This document shows, one piece after another, positions 15,520 to 22,981 of a stretch of DNA of 24,182 bases. A program made the position numbers and the translations under genes. Numbering within the stretch: the first letter of the stretch is position 1; each line of letters opens with the position of its first letter. Source of the stretch: DATJLY01 sp035604195 (GTDB lineage: Bacteria; Pseudomonadota; Alphaproteobacteria; ATCC43930; CGMCC-115725); the NCBI GenBank assembly GCA_035604195.1, contig DATNIY010000030.1:1-24182 (forward strand), written 5' to 3'. The notes under the pieces are model-generated. The model saw nothing but the letters and a program-made list of their open reading frames with translations. It was not told the DNA's origin and did no database searches.

Positions 15520-15873
15520 ATGAAGCCAAAGACGCTTGCTGCCCTGCCACTAAGCATCGCGCTCGCCGGTGCCGCCCTCGCCCAACCCGCTCCCGGCTCG
15601 GGAGGGGCACCGCAACCCTCCTCGGCCCCGGGCCGCGTCGCGTCGCATTCTCACCCCGCCGTGCCGCTGCGGCAGGCGGCTCGGACGAGCGGCGATACGC
15701 CGGAGGCGCGGCGGACCACCGACGCGCTCAACATCCTGGAGGAGAGGGGCTACGCCTTCAGCAACTTCCACGCCCAGGGCAATGCCTATGTTGCCACCGC
15801 GACCCTCCCGGACGGGCGGCAGATCGAGGTCACCGTCAACCCCGACACGGACCAGACCAGAAAAGCGCAATGA
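15520..15873 (+). CDS. Small exported PepSY-like protein
   Basis: Protein of 117 residues with a clear signal peptide: MKPKTLAALPLSIALAGAALA with cleavage likely after ALA (residue 21). A Pro/Ala/Ser-rich linker follows to about residue 60. The C-terminal 55 residues (ALNILEERGYAFSNFHAQGN, then YVATATLPDGRQIEVTVNPDT) look like a single PepSY-type helix-plus-hairpin domain as in small periplasmic proteins. GGGAG lies 7-8 nt before the ATG. It sits alone between infC and the rpmI promoter and does not belong to the translation cluster functionally. Family call is by pattern; function unknown. Confidence 0.7.
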   Translation: MKPKTLAALPLSIALAGAALAQPAPGSGGAPQPSSAPGRVASHSHPAVPLRQAARTSGDTPEARRTTDALNILEERGYAFSNFHAQGNAYVATATLPDGRQIEVTVNPDTDQTRKAQ

Positions 15874-15892
15874 GCGCGCGGCCGCGCCGGTC

Positions 15893-15921
15893 TTGCCATT
15901 TGAGGACCGTCCCGCTATAAC
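15893..15921 (+). promoter_or_regulatory. Sigma-70-type promoter of rpmI-rplT
   Basis: TTGCCA (15893-15898) and TATAAC (15916-15921) are separated by exactly 17 bp, close to the housekeeping consensus. The expected transcript starts about 7 nt further on and leaves a leader of roughly 80 nt before rpmI. It lies just after the stop of the small exported protein. Confidence 0.75.
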
Positions 15922-16011
15922 CCGCGCCTCGACCGGCGGTTGGGGCCGCGCATTGGCGCCTCGGGCATGCCTCGCCGCCGCCAGCAACGGGATTCCCTGG
16001 AAGAGGCCGAA

Positions 16012-16215
16012 ATGCCCAAGCTGAAGACCAAGAGCGGGGCGAAAAAGCGCTTTTCGCGCACCGCGACCGGCAAGATCAAGATGAACGTGGCGCACAAGCG
16101 CCACCGCCTCATCAGCAAGCCCAAGAAGATGAAGCGCCACGCGCGCGGCACCGTCACCCTGCAGAAGGGCGATGCGCATCTGGTGTTGACCTACATGCCG
16201 TATTTGCGGGGCTGA
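16012..16215 (+). CDS. rpmI: 50S ribosomal protein bL35
   Basis: Ribosomal protein of 67 residues, normal length. The start PKLKTKSGAKKRFSRTATGK and the following HKRHRL and KKMKRH segments are diagnostic. The ATG at 16012 is preferred over the open frame upstream because the protein family begins MPKxKT; AAGAGG lies just ahead. It is the first gene after a strong promoter and is followed 3 bp later by rplT. Confidence 0.97.
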   Translation: MPKLKTKSGAKKRFSRTATGKIKMNVAHKRHRLISKPKKMKRHARGTVTLQKGDAHLVLTYMPYLRG

Positions 16216-16218
16216 GCC

Positions 16219-16581
16219 ATGGCGCGGATCAAACGCGGCGTGACGGCGCATGCCCGTCACAAGAAGGTGCTGGATCTCGCCAAGGGCTATCGCGGTCGCG
16301 CCAAGTCGAGCTTCCGCGTCGCCATCGAAAAGGTCGAGAAGGGGCTGCGCTACGCCTATCGCGACCGCCGCGCCAAGAAGCGGACCTTCCGCGCCTTGTG
16401 GATCCAGCGTATCAACGCCGGCGCGCGCGAGGAGGGCCTGACCTATTCGCAGCTGATGAACGGGTTGAAGCGCGCGGGCATCGAACTCGACCGCAAAATC
16501 CTGGCCGATCTCGCGGCGCGCGAACCCGCAGCCTTCAAGGCCGTGGTCCACGAGGCGCAGGCGGCGCTCGCCAAGGGCTGA
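16219..16581 (+). CDS. rplT: 50S ribosomal protein bL20
   Basis: Ribosomal assembly protein of 120 residues. It begins MARIKRGVTAHARHKKVL and contains the conserved GYRGRAKSSFRVA, YAYRDRRAKKRTFRALWI and GLTYSQLMNGL blocks. It lies 3 bp after rpmI and is co-transcribed. In enterobacteria L20 represses this operon by binding its leader; whether that happens here cannot be judged from the sequence. A 130-bp leader region with a terminator separates it from pheS. Confidence 0.97.
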   Translation: MARIKRGVTAHARHKKVLDLAKGYRGRAKSSFRVAIEKVEKGLRYAYRDRRAKKRTFRALWIQRINAGAREEGLTYSQLMNGLKRAGIELDRKILADLAAREPAAFKAVVHEAQAALAKG

Positions 16582-16585
16582 GGGG

Positions 16586-16636
16586 ATGAGCGACAGGCGC
16601 GGCGGCGGGCGATTTATCGGCGGGACCTGTCGCTAG
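16586..16636 (+). CDS. Candidate leader peptide of the pheST attenuator
   Basis: A 16-codon ORF, MSDRRGGGRFIGGTCR, starts 4 bp after the rplT stop with AAGGG about 8 nt upstream. It contains only one Phe codon (TTT, 16613-16615), placed just before the first arm of the hairpin series. Classical Phe leaders are richer in Phe, so this is a tentative call that rests mostly on its position relative to the alternative RNA stems. Confidence 0.35.
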   Translation: MSDRRGGGRFIGGTCR

Positions 16637-16690
16637 GCCCCGCCGGCAGACGCGTGATCGCGAGAGACGGAGGGGCCGCTTGCTGCGGCC
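16618..16690 (+). promoter_or_regulatory. Mutually exclusive hairpins upstream of pheS (candidate attenuator)
   Basis: Three alternative stems are visible. Arms 1:2 are CGGCGGG (16618-16624) with CCCGCCG (16639-16645). Arms 2:3 are GGCCCC (16636-16641) with GGGGCC (16672-16677). Arms 3:4 form the terminator GGCCGC/GCGGCC (16674-16679 and 16685-16690). Stem 2:3 shares bases with both of the others, so it would act as an antiterminator. The only Phe codon of the leader ORF lies 2 nt before arm 1, where a stalled ribosome would mask it and favour 2:3. Confidence 0.5.
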
Positions 16691-16695
16691 TTTTT
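16674..16695 (+). terminator. Intrinsic terminator before pheS
   Basis: A perfect 6-bp GC stem GGCCGC-TTGCT-GCGGCC is followed directly by TTTTT (16691-16695). It separates rplT from pheS by ending transcription 16 bp before the pheS ATG, which is the usual geometry of an attenuator rather than of a plain operon end. Confidence 0.8.
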
Positions 16696-16711
16696 CGTCA
16701 CCGGAGGGAAG

Positions 16712-17788
16712 ATGGAAAGCCTTGACCACATCCGCGACGAGATCCTTCGCTTGGTCAAGAAGGCGGCGAGTCCCGAGACGCTCGAGGAGATTCGGATCGC
16801 CGCCTTGGGCCGCAAGGGCAGCGTCACCGCGCTGATGAAGGAATTGGCCGGCCTCGATCCCGAGGCGCGCAAGAGCCGCGGCGCCGCCTTGAACCGTCTC
16901 AAGGACGAACTCGATGGCGCGCTCGCCGATGCCGGGACCCGGCTCGAGCGCGCGGCGCTGGCGGCGCGGCTCGCCGGCGAGCGGATCGACGTGACCTTGC
17001 CGGTCAAGTCAGAGACCGATGGCCGCATCCATCCGATCAGCCAAACCATCGACGAGCTCGTCGCGATCTTCGGCGAGATGGGCTTCACCGTCGTCGAAGG
17101 GCCGCATATCGAGGATGATTTTCACAATTTCACCGCGCTCAACATCCCGCCCGAGCATCCCGCGCGGCAAGAGCAGGACACCTTCTATCTCGCCGGCGAG
17201 CACCAAGCCGCGCGCAAGGTGCTGCGCACCCATACCTCGCCGGTGCAGATCCGCACCATGCAGAAGCAGAAGCCGCCCATCCGCATCATCGTGCCCGGCC
17301 GCACCTTCCGCAGCGACCACGACGCGACGCACTCGCCGATGTTCCATCAGGTCGAAGGGCTGGTGGTCGACCGCGCGACACATATGGGGCATCTGAAGGG
17401 CTGCCTCATCGAGTTCTGCCGCGCCTTCTTCGACATCGACGATCTGCCCGTGCGCTTCCGGCCGAGCTACTTCCCCTTCACCGAGCCCTCGGCCGAGGTC
17501 GATATCGGCTGTTCGCGCGAGGGCGGCGGCTTGAAGATCGGCGCCGGCGGCGACTGGCTCGAGATCTTGGGCTCGGGCATGGTCCATCCCAAGGTGCTGC
17601 GCAATTGCGGCATCGATCCCGAGGCGTATCAGGGCTTCGCCTTCGGCATGGGGATCGAGCGCATCGCCATGCTGAAATACGGCATTCCCGATCTCCGCAT
17701 CTTCTACGAGAGCGATCTGCGTTGGCTCCGGCATTACGGGTTCCTGCCGCTCGATGTCCCTTCGCTCGCGCTGGGAGCGGCGCGATGA
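16712..17788 (+). CDS. pheS: Phenylalanine--tRNA ligase alpha subunit
   Basis: Catalytic subunit of the heterotetrameric class IIc PheRS, 358 residues. The N-terminal coiled-coil runs to about residue 85. The core starts near GRIHPISQTIDELVAIFGEMGF. Motif 2 is GRTFRSDHDATHSPMFHQVEG, and motif 3 is AFGMGIERIAMLKYGIPDLR near the C-terminus. The ATG at 16712 has GGAGGG 4 nt upstream. The TGA overlaps the pheT ATG (ATGA at 17785-17788), which fits equimolar synthesis. Transcription probably depends on readthrough of the terminator just upstream. Confidence 0.98.
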   Translation: MESLDHIRDEILRLVKKAASPETLEEIRIAALGRKGSVTALMKELAGLDPEARKSRGAALNRLKDELDGALADAGTRLERAALAARLAGERIDVTLPVKSETDGRIHPISQTIDELVAIFGEMGFTVVEGPHIEDDFHNFTALNIPPEHPARQEQDTFYLAGEHQAARKVLRTHTSPVQIRTMQKQKPPIRIIVPGRTFRSDHDATHSPMFHQVEGLVVDRATHMGHLKGCLIEFCRAFFDIDDLPVRFRPSYFPFTEPSAEVDIGCSREGGGLKIGAGGDWLEILGSGMVHPKVLRNCGIDPEAYQGFAFGMGIERIAMLKYGIPDLRIFYESDLRWLRHYGFLPLDVPSLALGAAR

Positions 17789-20181
17789 AGACGACGCTCG
17801 GCTGGCTCAAGACGCATCTTATGACCACGGCCGCCGTCGAAGAGGTCGTGCAAACCCTGGTCATGCGCGGGCTCGAGGTCGAGAGCGTCGAGAACCGCGC
17901 CAAAAATCTCGCGCCCTTCCGCGTCGCCCGCGTCTTGAAGGCGGAGCCGCACCCCAACGCCGACAAGCTCAAGCTCTGCACCGTCGACGCCGGCGCGGGC
18001 GAGGTGCAGGTCGTCTGCGGCGCGCCCAACGCGCACGCCGGCATGCTCGGCGTCTTTGCGCCGACAGGCGCGGTCATCCCGCGCAGCGGTCAAGTGCTGA
18101 AGACGGCCGCCATCCGCGGCGTGCAGTCGAACGGGATGCTGTGCTCGGGCTGGGAGTTGGGCCTGTCCGAGGATCACGAAGGCATCATCGAGCTGCCCGA
18201 GGGTCTTGCAATCGGCAGTGCCTTCGCCGCCGCCATCGGCCTCGATGATCCCGTGCTCGACATCAAGGTGACGCCCAACCGCGCCGATTGCCTGGGCGTG
18301 CGCGGCATCGCGCGCGATCTCGCGTCCTCCGGCCTCGGCCATTTGCAGATCCTCGATCTGACGCCGGTGCCGGGCAGCTTCCCCTGCCCCATAGCGGTGC
18401 ATCTCGCTGGGCCGGACGAGAAGGCGTGCCCGCTCTTCCTCGGCCGGCTGATCCGCGGCGTCAAGAACGGCGCCTCGCCGCGCTGGCTGCAGGAGCGGCT
18501 CCAGGCGATCGGGTTGCGGCCGATCTCGGCGCTCGTCGATGTCACCAACTTCCTCACCTTCGATCTCGATCGGCCGCTCCATGTCTTCGATGCCGACAAA
18601 CTCGACGGCGATCTCGCGGTGCGCGGAGCGCGGCGCGGCGAGGTGCTCGCCGCTCTCAACGGCAAGAGCTATACGCTCGATGCCGAGATGACGGTGATCG
18701 CCGACAACAACGGCGCCTTGAGTTTGGGCGGCGTCGTTGGCGGCGAAAGCACCGGCTGCACGGCGGCGACGACGAAGATCTATATCGAGGCGGCGCTGTT
18801 CGATCCGCTGCGCACCGCTGCGACCGGCCGCAAGCTCAATCTGCAGAGCGACGCGCGCTATCGCTTCGAGCGCGGGCTCGATCCTGAATTCGTGCGGCCC
18901 GGGCTCGAGATCGCGACCCGGCTTTTGCTCGAGCTGTGCGGCGGCGAGGCGAGCGAGATCGCGCAATCCGGCGCCGTCCCGGACTGGCGGCGGCACATCC
19001 GCTATCGGCCGGACCGCACGCGCAGCCTCGGCGGCCTCGAGATCGGCGCGAGCGAGCAGCGGCGCATCCTCGAAGCGCTCGGTTGCACCGTCGCCGAGGA
19101 AGCGACGCATTGGATGGTCGAGCCGCCGTCCTGGCGCGGCGACATCGAAGGCGAGGCCTGCCTCGTCGAGGAAGTGCTGCGCATTCACGGCTACGACGCC
19201 ATTCCCGCCGTGCCGCTCATGCGCGAGAGCGCGCTGTCGAAGCCGGTGCTGTCGCCGGCCCAGCGCCGCGCCAATATGGTGCGCCGCAGCCTTGCCGCGC
19301 GCGGGCTGGTCGAGGCCGTGACCTTCTCCTTCATGTCGGCGCGCGAGGCGGCGCTGTTCGGCGGCGTGCCGGACTCGCTGCTTCTCGACAATCCGATCAG
19401 CGCCGATCTCGACGCGATGCGGCCCTCGGTGCTGCCCAATCTCGTCAAGGCGGCACAGCGCAACGCCGATCGCGGCTTTCCCGACGGGGCGCTCTATGAG
19501 ATCGGGCCGCAATACCGCGACGACACGCCGGAGGGCGAGGATTTGATGGCGACCGGCTTGCGCAGCGGGCGCACCGGCGCCAAGCGCTGGGACGATCCGG
19601 GCCGGCCGGCCGACGCGTTTCTCGCCAAGGGCGATGCGATGGCGGTGCTCGCCGCCGCCGCTGTCGCCGGCGAGGGCGTGCAGGTGACATCCGGCCCGCC
19701 GGCCTGGTATCATCCCGGCCGCGCCGGCGCGTTGCGCCTCGGTCCCAAGCTTTTGGGCTGGTTCGGCGAGATCCATCCCGCGGTCTTGGCAGCGTTCGAC
19801 GTCAAGGGGCCGATGGCGGGCTTCGAGGTTTTTCTTGATGCCTTGCCCTTGCCGCGCGCCCGCGGCGGCCGCGCCCGGCAGCCTCTCAAGCTCTCGCTCT
19901 TCCAGCCGGTCGAGCGCGACTTCGCCTTCACGGTGGATCGCGATCTTCCGGCCGAGACGCTGCTGCGCGCGGCGCGCAATATCGACAAGAAGCTGGTGAG
20001 CGAAGTTCGGCTCTTCGATGTCTATGCCGGCGCCGGGCTGCCCGAGGGCAAGAAGTCGCTCGCCATCACCGTGGTGCTGCAGCCCGAGGAGGCGACGCTC
20101 ACCGACGCCGCGCTCGAGGGGTTCTCGCAAAAACTCGTCGCCGCCGTCGAGAAGGCGACGGGCGGCAGCTTGCGGCGCTGA
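17785..20181 (+). CDS. pheT: Phenylalanine--tRNA ligase beta subunit
   Basis: Beta subunit of PheRS, 798 residues, normal length. Domains in order: N-terminal segment MKTTLGWLKTHL, a tRNA-binding OB fold (about 40-150, with PHPNADKLKLCTVDAG and QSNGMLCSGWELGLSEDHEG), the B3/B4 editing domain (about 210-390), B5 (about 400-470), the catalytic-like core, and a C-terminal anticodon-binding ferredoxin-like domain (about 705-798, starting near LKLSLFQPVERDFAF). The open frame begins 180 bp earlier, but that part lies inside pheS; the ATG at 17785 matches the family start. Four bases separate its stop from the next gene. Confidence 0.98.
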   Translation: MKTTLGWLKTHLMTTAAVEEVVQTLVMRGLEVESVENRAKNLAPFRVARVLKAEPHPNADKLKLCTVDAGAGEVQVVCGAPNAHAGMLGVFAPTGAVIPRSGQVLKTAAIRGVQSNGMLCSGWELGLSEDHEGIIELPEGLAIGSAFAAAIGLDDPVLDIKVTPNRADCLGVRGIARDLASSGLGHLQILDLTPVPGSFPCPIAVHLAGPDEKACPLFLGRLIRGVKNGASPRWLQERLQAIGLRPISALVDVTNFLTFDLDRPLHVFDADKLDGDLAVRGARRGEVLAALNGKSYTLDAEMTVIADNNGALSLGGVVGGESTGCTAATTKIYIEAALFDPLRTAATGRKLNLQSDARYRFERGLDPEFVRPGLEIATRLLLELCGGEASEIAQSGAVPDWRRHIRYRPDRTRSLGGLEIGASEQRRILEALGCTVAEEATHWMVEPPSWRGDIEGEACLVEEVLRIHGYDAIPAVPLMRESALSKPVLSPAQRRANMVRRSLAARGLVEAVTFSFMSAREAALFGGVPDSLLLDNPISADLDAMRPSVLPNLVKAAQRNADRGFPDGALYEIGPQYRDDTPEGEDLMATGLRSGRTGAKRWDDPGRPADAFLAKGDAMAVLAAAAVAGEGVQVTSGPPAWYHPGRAGALRLGPKLLGWFGEIHPAVLAAFDVKGPMAGFEVFLDALPLPRARGGRARQPLKLSLFQPVERDFAFTVDRDLPAETLLRAARNIDKKLVSEVRLFDVYAGAGLPEGKKSLAITVVLQPEEATLTDAALEGFSQKLVAAVEKATGGSLRR

Positions 20182-20185
20182 AGCG

Positions 20186-20851
20186 ATGGTCGGATTTGCC
20201 AAAATCCGCAAGGCGGCGCTTGCGCGCTTGGGCGAGACGGAGCTGAAGGCGCGCATGCCCGCGGTCAAGGCGCCGGCGGCGTTGAAGCGACTCAAGGACG
20301 ACCGCTATTTCTCGTTGATGGCGCTGCGCATCTTCCGCGCCGGCTTGCGGCACAGCATGGTCGACGAGAAATGGCCCGCCTTTGAAGAGGCGTTCCACAG
20401 CTTCGATCCGCGCCGCGTGCGCGCCATGAGCGATGAAGATGTCGAGCGCCTGATGAAGGATGCGCGGCTCATCCGCCATCTCGGCAAGCTCCGCGCCGTC
20501 CACGCCAATGCCGCGGCTGTTCTCGACCTGGCGGAGCAGCACGGCAGTTTCGGCAGATATCTCGCGGACTGGCCGGTCGAGACCATCGTCGCGTTGTGGG
20601 ACGATCTCGCCAAGCGCTTTCAGCAGCTCGGCGGCAACTCCACGCCGCGCTTCCTGCGCATGGCCGGCAAGGACACCTTCGTCCTGACGCCGGCGGTGGT
20701 GAAAGCGCTCAACCAATGGGGCGCCTTCAAAGGCGAGCCCAAGAACAAGGCCGACCGCGCCAAGGTGCAGGCGATTTTCAATGCCTGGGCCAAGGAGACC
20801 GGCCTTCCGCTCGCACATCTCAGCATGACGCTCGCGGCATCGGTCGATTAG
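20186..20851 (+). CDS. Tag-like 3-methyladenine DNA glycosylase family protein
   Basis: Protein of 221 residues resembling DNA-3-methyladenine glycosylase I. The recognisable core is LKDDRYFSLMALRIFRAGLR, then VDEKWPAFEEAFHSFDP, MSDEDVERLMKDARLIRH and LGKLRAVHANAAAVLDLA. E. coli Tag binds zinc through N- and C-terminal Cys/His residues; this protein has no cysteine there, so it belongs to a divergent zinc-free subgroup and its substrate may differ. The frame is open 168 bp further upstream, inside pheT, but the ATG at 20186, 4 bp after pheT, fits the family start. It is probably co-transcribed with pheST without a functional link to it. Confidence 0.82.
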   Translation: MVGFAKIRKAALARLGETELKARMPAVKAPAALKRLKDDRYFSLMALRIFRAGLRHSMVDEKWPAFEEAFHSFDPRRVRAMSDEDVERLMKDARLIRHLGKLRAVHANAAAVLDLAEQHGSFGRYLADWPVETIVALWDDLAKRFQQLGGNSTPRFLRMAGKDTFVLTPAVVKALNQWGAFKGEPKNKADRAKVQAIFNAWAKETGLPLAHLSMTLAASVD

Positions 20852-20883
20852 GGCGCGATCCGACCCAGTTGAAACACTTGGCT

Positions 20884-20945
20884 CATCACCCCCGCGAAAG
20901 CGGGGGTCCAAGCAGCACTGGATTCCCGCCTTCGCGGGAATGACG
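20884..20945. repeat. Two-hairpin interspersed repeat
   Basis: Two perfect palindromes occur in tandem: CCCCCGC-GAAA-GCGGGGG (20889-20906) and ATTCCCGC-CTTC-GCGGGAAT (20922-20941). The second arm type (GATTCCCGCnTTCGCGGGAATGAC) is a pattern I recall as a dispersed intergenic palindrome in many alphaproteobacterial genomes. It lies between the glycosylase gene and lepA and may also help to end transcription. Confidence 0.75.
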
Positions 20946-20975
20946 ATGCAAGTATGTCATTTCCATCTGCTTGGA

Positions 20976-21004
20976 TTGCGCCGAGTTCACCTGCCCCCTA
21001 TGTT
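20976..21004 (+). promoter_or_regulatory. Probable promoter of lepA with very short leader
   Basis: TTGCGC (20976-20981) and TATGTT (20999-21004) are 17 bp apart. The expected transcription start lies only about 5 nt before the lepA ATG at 21016, and no Shine-Dalgarno is present, so the mRNA may be almost leaderless. Confidence 0.5.
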
Positions 21005-21015
21005 TGCGCAGTCCC

Positions 21016-22818
21016 ATGAGTGATCTCGCCCATATCCGCAACTTCGCCATCATCGCCCATATCGATCACGGCAAGTCCACCTTGGCCGATCGCCTGATCG
21101 AGCTGTGCGGCGGGCTCGAGGCGCGGGAGATGCGCGCCCAGGTGCTCGACAGCATGGACATCGAGCGCGAGCGCGGCATCACCATCAAGGCGCAGACCGT
21201 GCGCCTCGCCTACAAGGCCAAGGACGGCGCGAGCTACGAGCTCAATCTCATGGACACGCCCGGCCATGTCGATTTCGCCTATGAGGTGAGCCGCTCCTTG
21301 GCCGCCTGCGAGGGCTCGCTCCTCGTCGTCGATGCGAGCCAGGGCGTCGAGGCGCAGACGCTGGCCAATGTCTATCAGGCGATCGAAGCGGGGCACGAGA
21401 TCGTGCCGGTGCTCAACAAGATCGACCTGCCTGCGGCCGAGCCGCAGCGCGTCAAAGAGCAGATCGAGGAAGTGATCGGCCTCGATGCTTCGGGCGCCAT
21501 CGAGATCTCGGCCAAGACCGGGCAGAACGTCGAGGCGGTGCTCGAGGCCCTGGTGACCCGCCTGCCGCCGCCCCAGGGCGATGCCGCGGCGCCGCTCAAG
21601 GCGCTGCTCATCGACAGTTGGTATGATTCCTATTTGGGCGTCGTCATCCTGGTGCGAGTGAAGGACGGCGTGCTGAAGGCGGGGCTGCGCGTTCGCCTGA
21701 TGGCCACGGGCGCGGTGCATGTGGTCGACCGCGTCGGCGTGTTCACGCCGAAGCCGGTATCGGTCGACGCGCTCGCCCCCGGCGAAGTCGGCTTCATCAC
21801 CGCGGGGATCAAGACGGTCGCCGACTGCAAGGTGGGCGACACCATCACCGACGACCGCCGGCCGGCGCCAGCGGCGCTGCCCGGCTTCAAGCCGGTGCAG
21901 CCGGTGGTGTTCTGCGGCCTCTTTCCGACCGATGCCGCGGATTACGAGCGGCTGCGCGACAGTCTTGCCAAACTCCGCCTCAACGATGCGAGCTTCGAAT
22001 ACGAGCCCGAGACCTCGGCCGCCCTGGGCTTCGGCTTCCGCTGCGGCTTTTTGGGGCTGCTTCATCTCGAGATCATCGAAGAGCGGCTCGAGCGCGAATT
22101 CGACCTCGAGCTCATCGCGACGGCGCCGTCCGTCGTCTATCGCGTCTTTCTCACCAACGGGGAGCGGCTCGATCTCCATAATCCCGTGGACATGCCCGAC
22201 CCCGTGCGGATCGACCACATCGGGGAGCCCTGGATCAAGGCGACGATCCTGGTGCCGGACGCCTATCTCGGCAGCGTGCTGGCGCTGTGCGAGGAGCGGC
22301 GCGGCGTGCAGCAGGACCTGACTTATGCCGGCAGCCGCGCCATGGTGGTCTATCGCCTGCCCTTGAACGAGGTGGTGTTCGATTTCTACGATCGACTCAA
22401 ATCGGTGAGCCGCGGCTATGCCAGCTTCGACTATCACCTCGACGGCTATGCCGAGGGCGATCTCGTGCTGATGAACATTCTGGTGAATAGCGAGCCGGTC
22501 GATGCGCTCTCCATCATCGTGCATCGCGGCCAGGCGGAGCGGCGCGGACGGGCGCTGTGCGAGCGGCTCAAGGATCTGATCCCGCGCCAGCTCTTCCAGA
22601 TCGCGATCCAGGCGGCCTTGGGCGGCCGCATCATCGCGCGCGAGACGGTGAAGGCGCTGCGCAAGGACGTGCTGGCCAAATGCTATGGCGGCGACGTCAC
22701 GCGCAAGCGCAAGCTCTTGGAGAAGCAGAAGGAAGGCAAGAAGCGCATGCGCCAGTTCGGCAAGGTCGAGATTCCGCAATCGGCCTTTCTCGCGGCCTTG
22801 AAGATGGGCGATGGTTGA
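21016..22818 (+). CDS. lepA: Elongation factor 4 (LepA GTPase)
   Basis: Ribosome-dependent GTPase of 600 residues, the family length. GTPase motifs are complete: G1 AHIDHGKST (14-22), G2 within RERGITIKAQTVR, G3 DTPGHVDF, G4 NKID, and G5 around SAKTGQ. Domains II, III and V resemble EF-G, and the LepA-specific C-terminal domain includes KKRMRQFGKVEIPQSAFLA at the end. An open frame extends to 20971, but the conserved start is MSDLAHIRNFAIIAHIDHGK at 21016. It is transcribed separately from the pheST group and is followed by a small hairpin and tRNA-Ser. Confidence 0.98.
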   Translation: MSDLAHIRNFAIIAHIDHGKSTLADRLIELCGGLEAREMRAQVLDSMDIERERGITIKAQTVRLAYKAKDGASYELNLMDTPGHVDFAYEVSRSLAACEGSLLVVDASQGVEAQTLANVYQAIEAGHEIVPVLNKIDLPAAEPQRVKEQIEEVIGLDASGAIEISAKTGQNVEAVLEALVTRLPPPQGDAAAPLKALLIDSWYDSYLGVVILVRVKDGVLKAGLRVRLMATGAVHVVDRVGVFTPKPVSVDALAPGEVGFITAGIKTVADCKVGDTITDDRRPAPAALPGFKPVQPVVFCGLFPTDAADYERLRDSLAKLRLNDASFEYEPETSAALGFGFRCGFLGLLHLEIIEERLEREFDLELIATAPSVVYRVFLTNGERLDLHNPVDMPDPVRIDHIGEPWIKATILVPDAYLGSVLALCEERRGVQQDLTYAGSRAMVVYRLPLNEVVFDFYDRLKSVSRGYASFDYHLDGYAEGDLVLMNILVNSEPVDALSIIVHRGQAERRGRALCERLKDLIPRQLFQIAIQAALGGRIIARETVKALRKDVLAKCYGGDVTRKRKLLEKQKEGKKRMRQFGKVEIPQSAFLAALKMGDG

Positions 22819-22845
22819 GGCGGTTCCGCGGTTGCACGCGGGAAC

Positions 22846-22862
22846 GAGCCTCGGCTAGGCTC
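22846..22862 (+). other. Short hairpin after lepA
   Basis: GAGCC (22846-22850) pairs with GGCTC (22858-22862), preceded by an imperfect GTTCCGCG/CGCGGGAAC stem. It could be a transcript 3' end for lepA, but there is no T-run. Confidence 0.35.
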
Positions 22863-22891
22863 GCCGCCCGCTGCGCCCAGTGGGGTCGCGC

Positions 22892-22981
22892 GGAGGGGTG
22901 GCCGAGTGGTCTAAGGCGCACGCCTGGAGAGCGTGTATAGGGGCAACCCTATCGCGGGTTCGAATCCCGCTCCCTCCGCCA
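22892..22981 (+). tRNA. tRNA-Ser (anticodon GGA)
   Basis: A 90-nt tRNA with a long variable arm, as expected for serine. The acceptor GGAGGG pairs with CCCTCC; the D-arm begins GCCGAGTGGT; the anticodon stem CACGC/GCGTG encloses CTGGAGA with anticodon GGA; the variable arm stem is TAGGG/CCCTA. The T-arm is GCGGG-TTCGAAT-CCCGC. The 3' CCA is encoded at 22979-22981. It reads UCC and UCU codons. Its 3' flank changes abruptly in character and carries IS debris. Confidence 0.97.

Noticed and set aside
17734..20295. Minus-strand 853-codon frame antisense to pheT
   Set aside because: Shadow of pheT codon bias; no recognisable domain.
20884..20945. Double palindrome as a short CRISPR array
   Set aside because: The two palindromes differ in sequence and no unique spacers of constant length are present; no cas genes.
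20998..22779. Minus-strand 593-codon frame antisense to lepA
   Set aside because: Shadow of lepA; product is Arg/Leu/Asp-rich without motifs.
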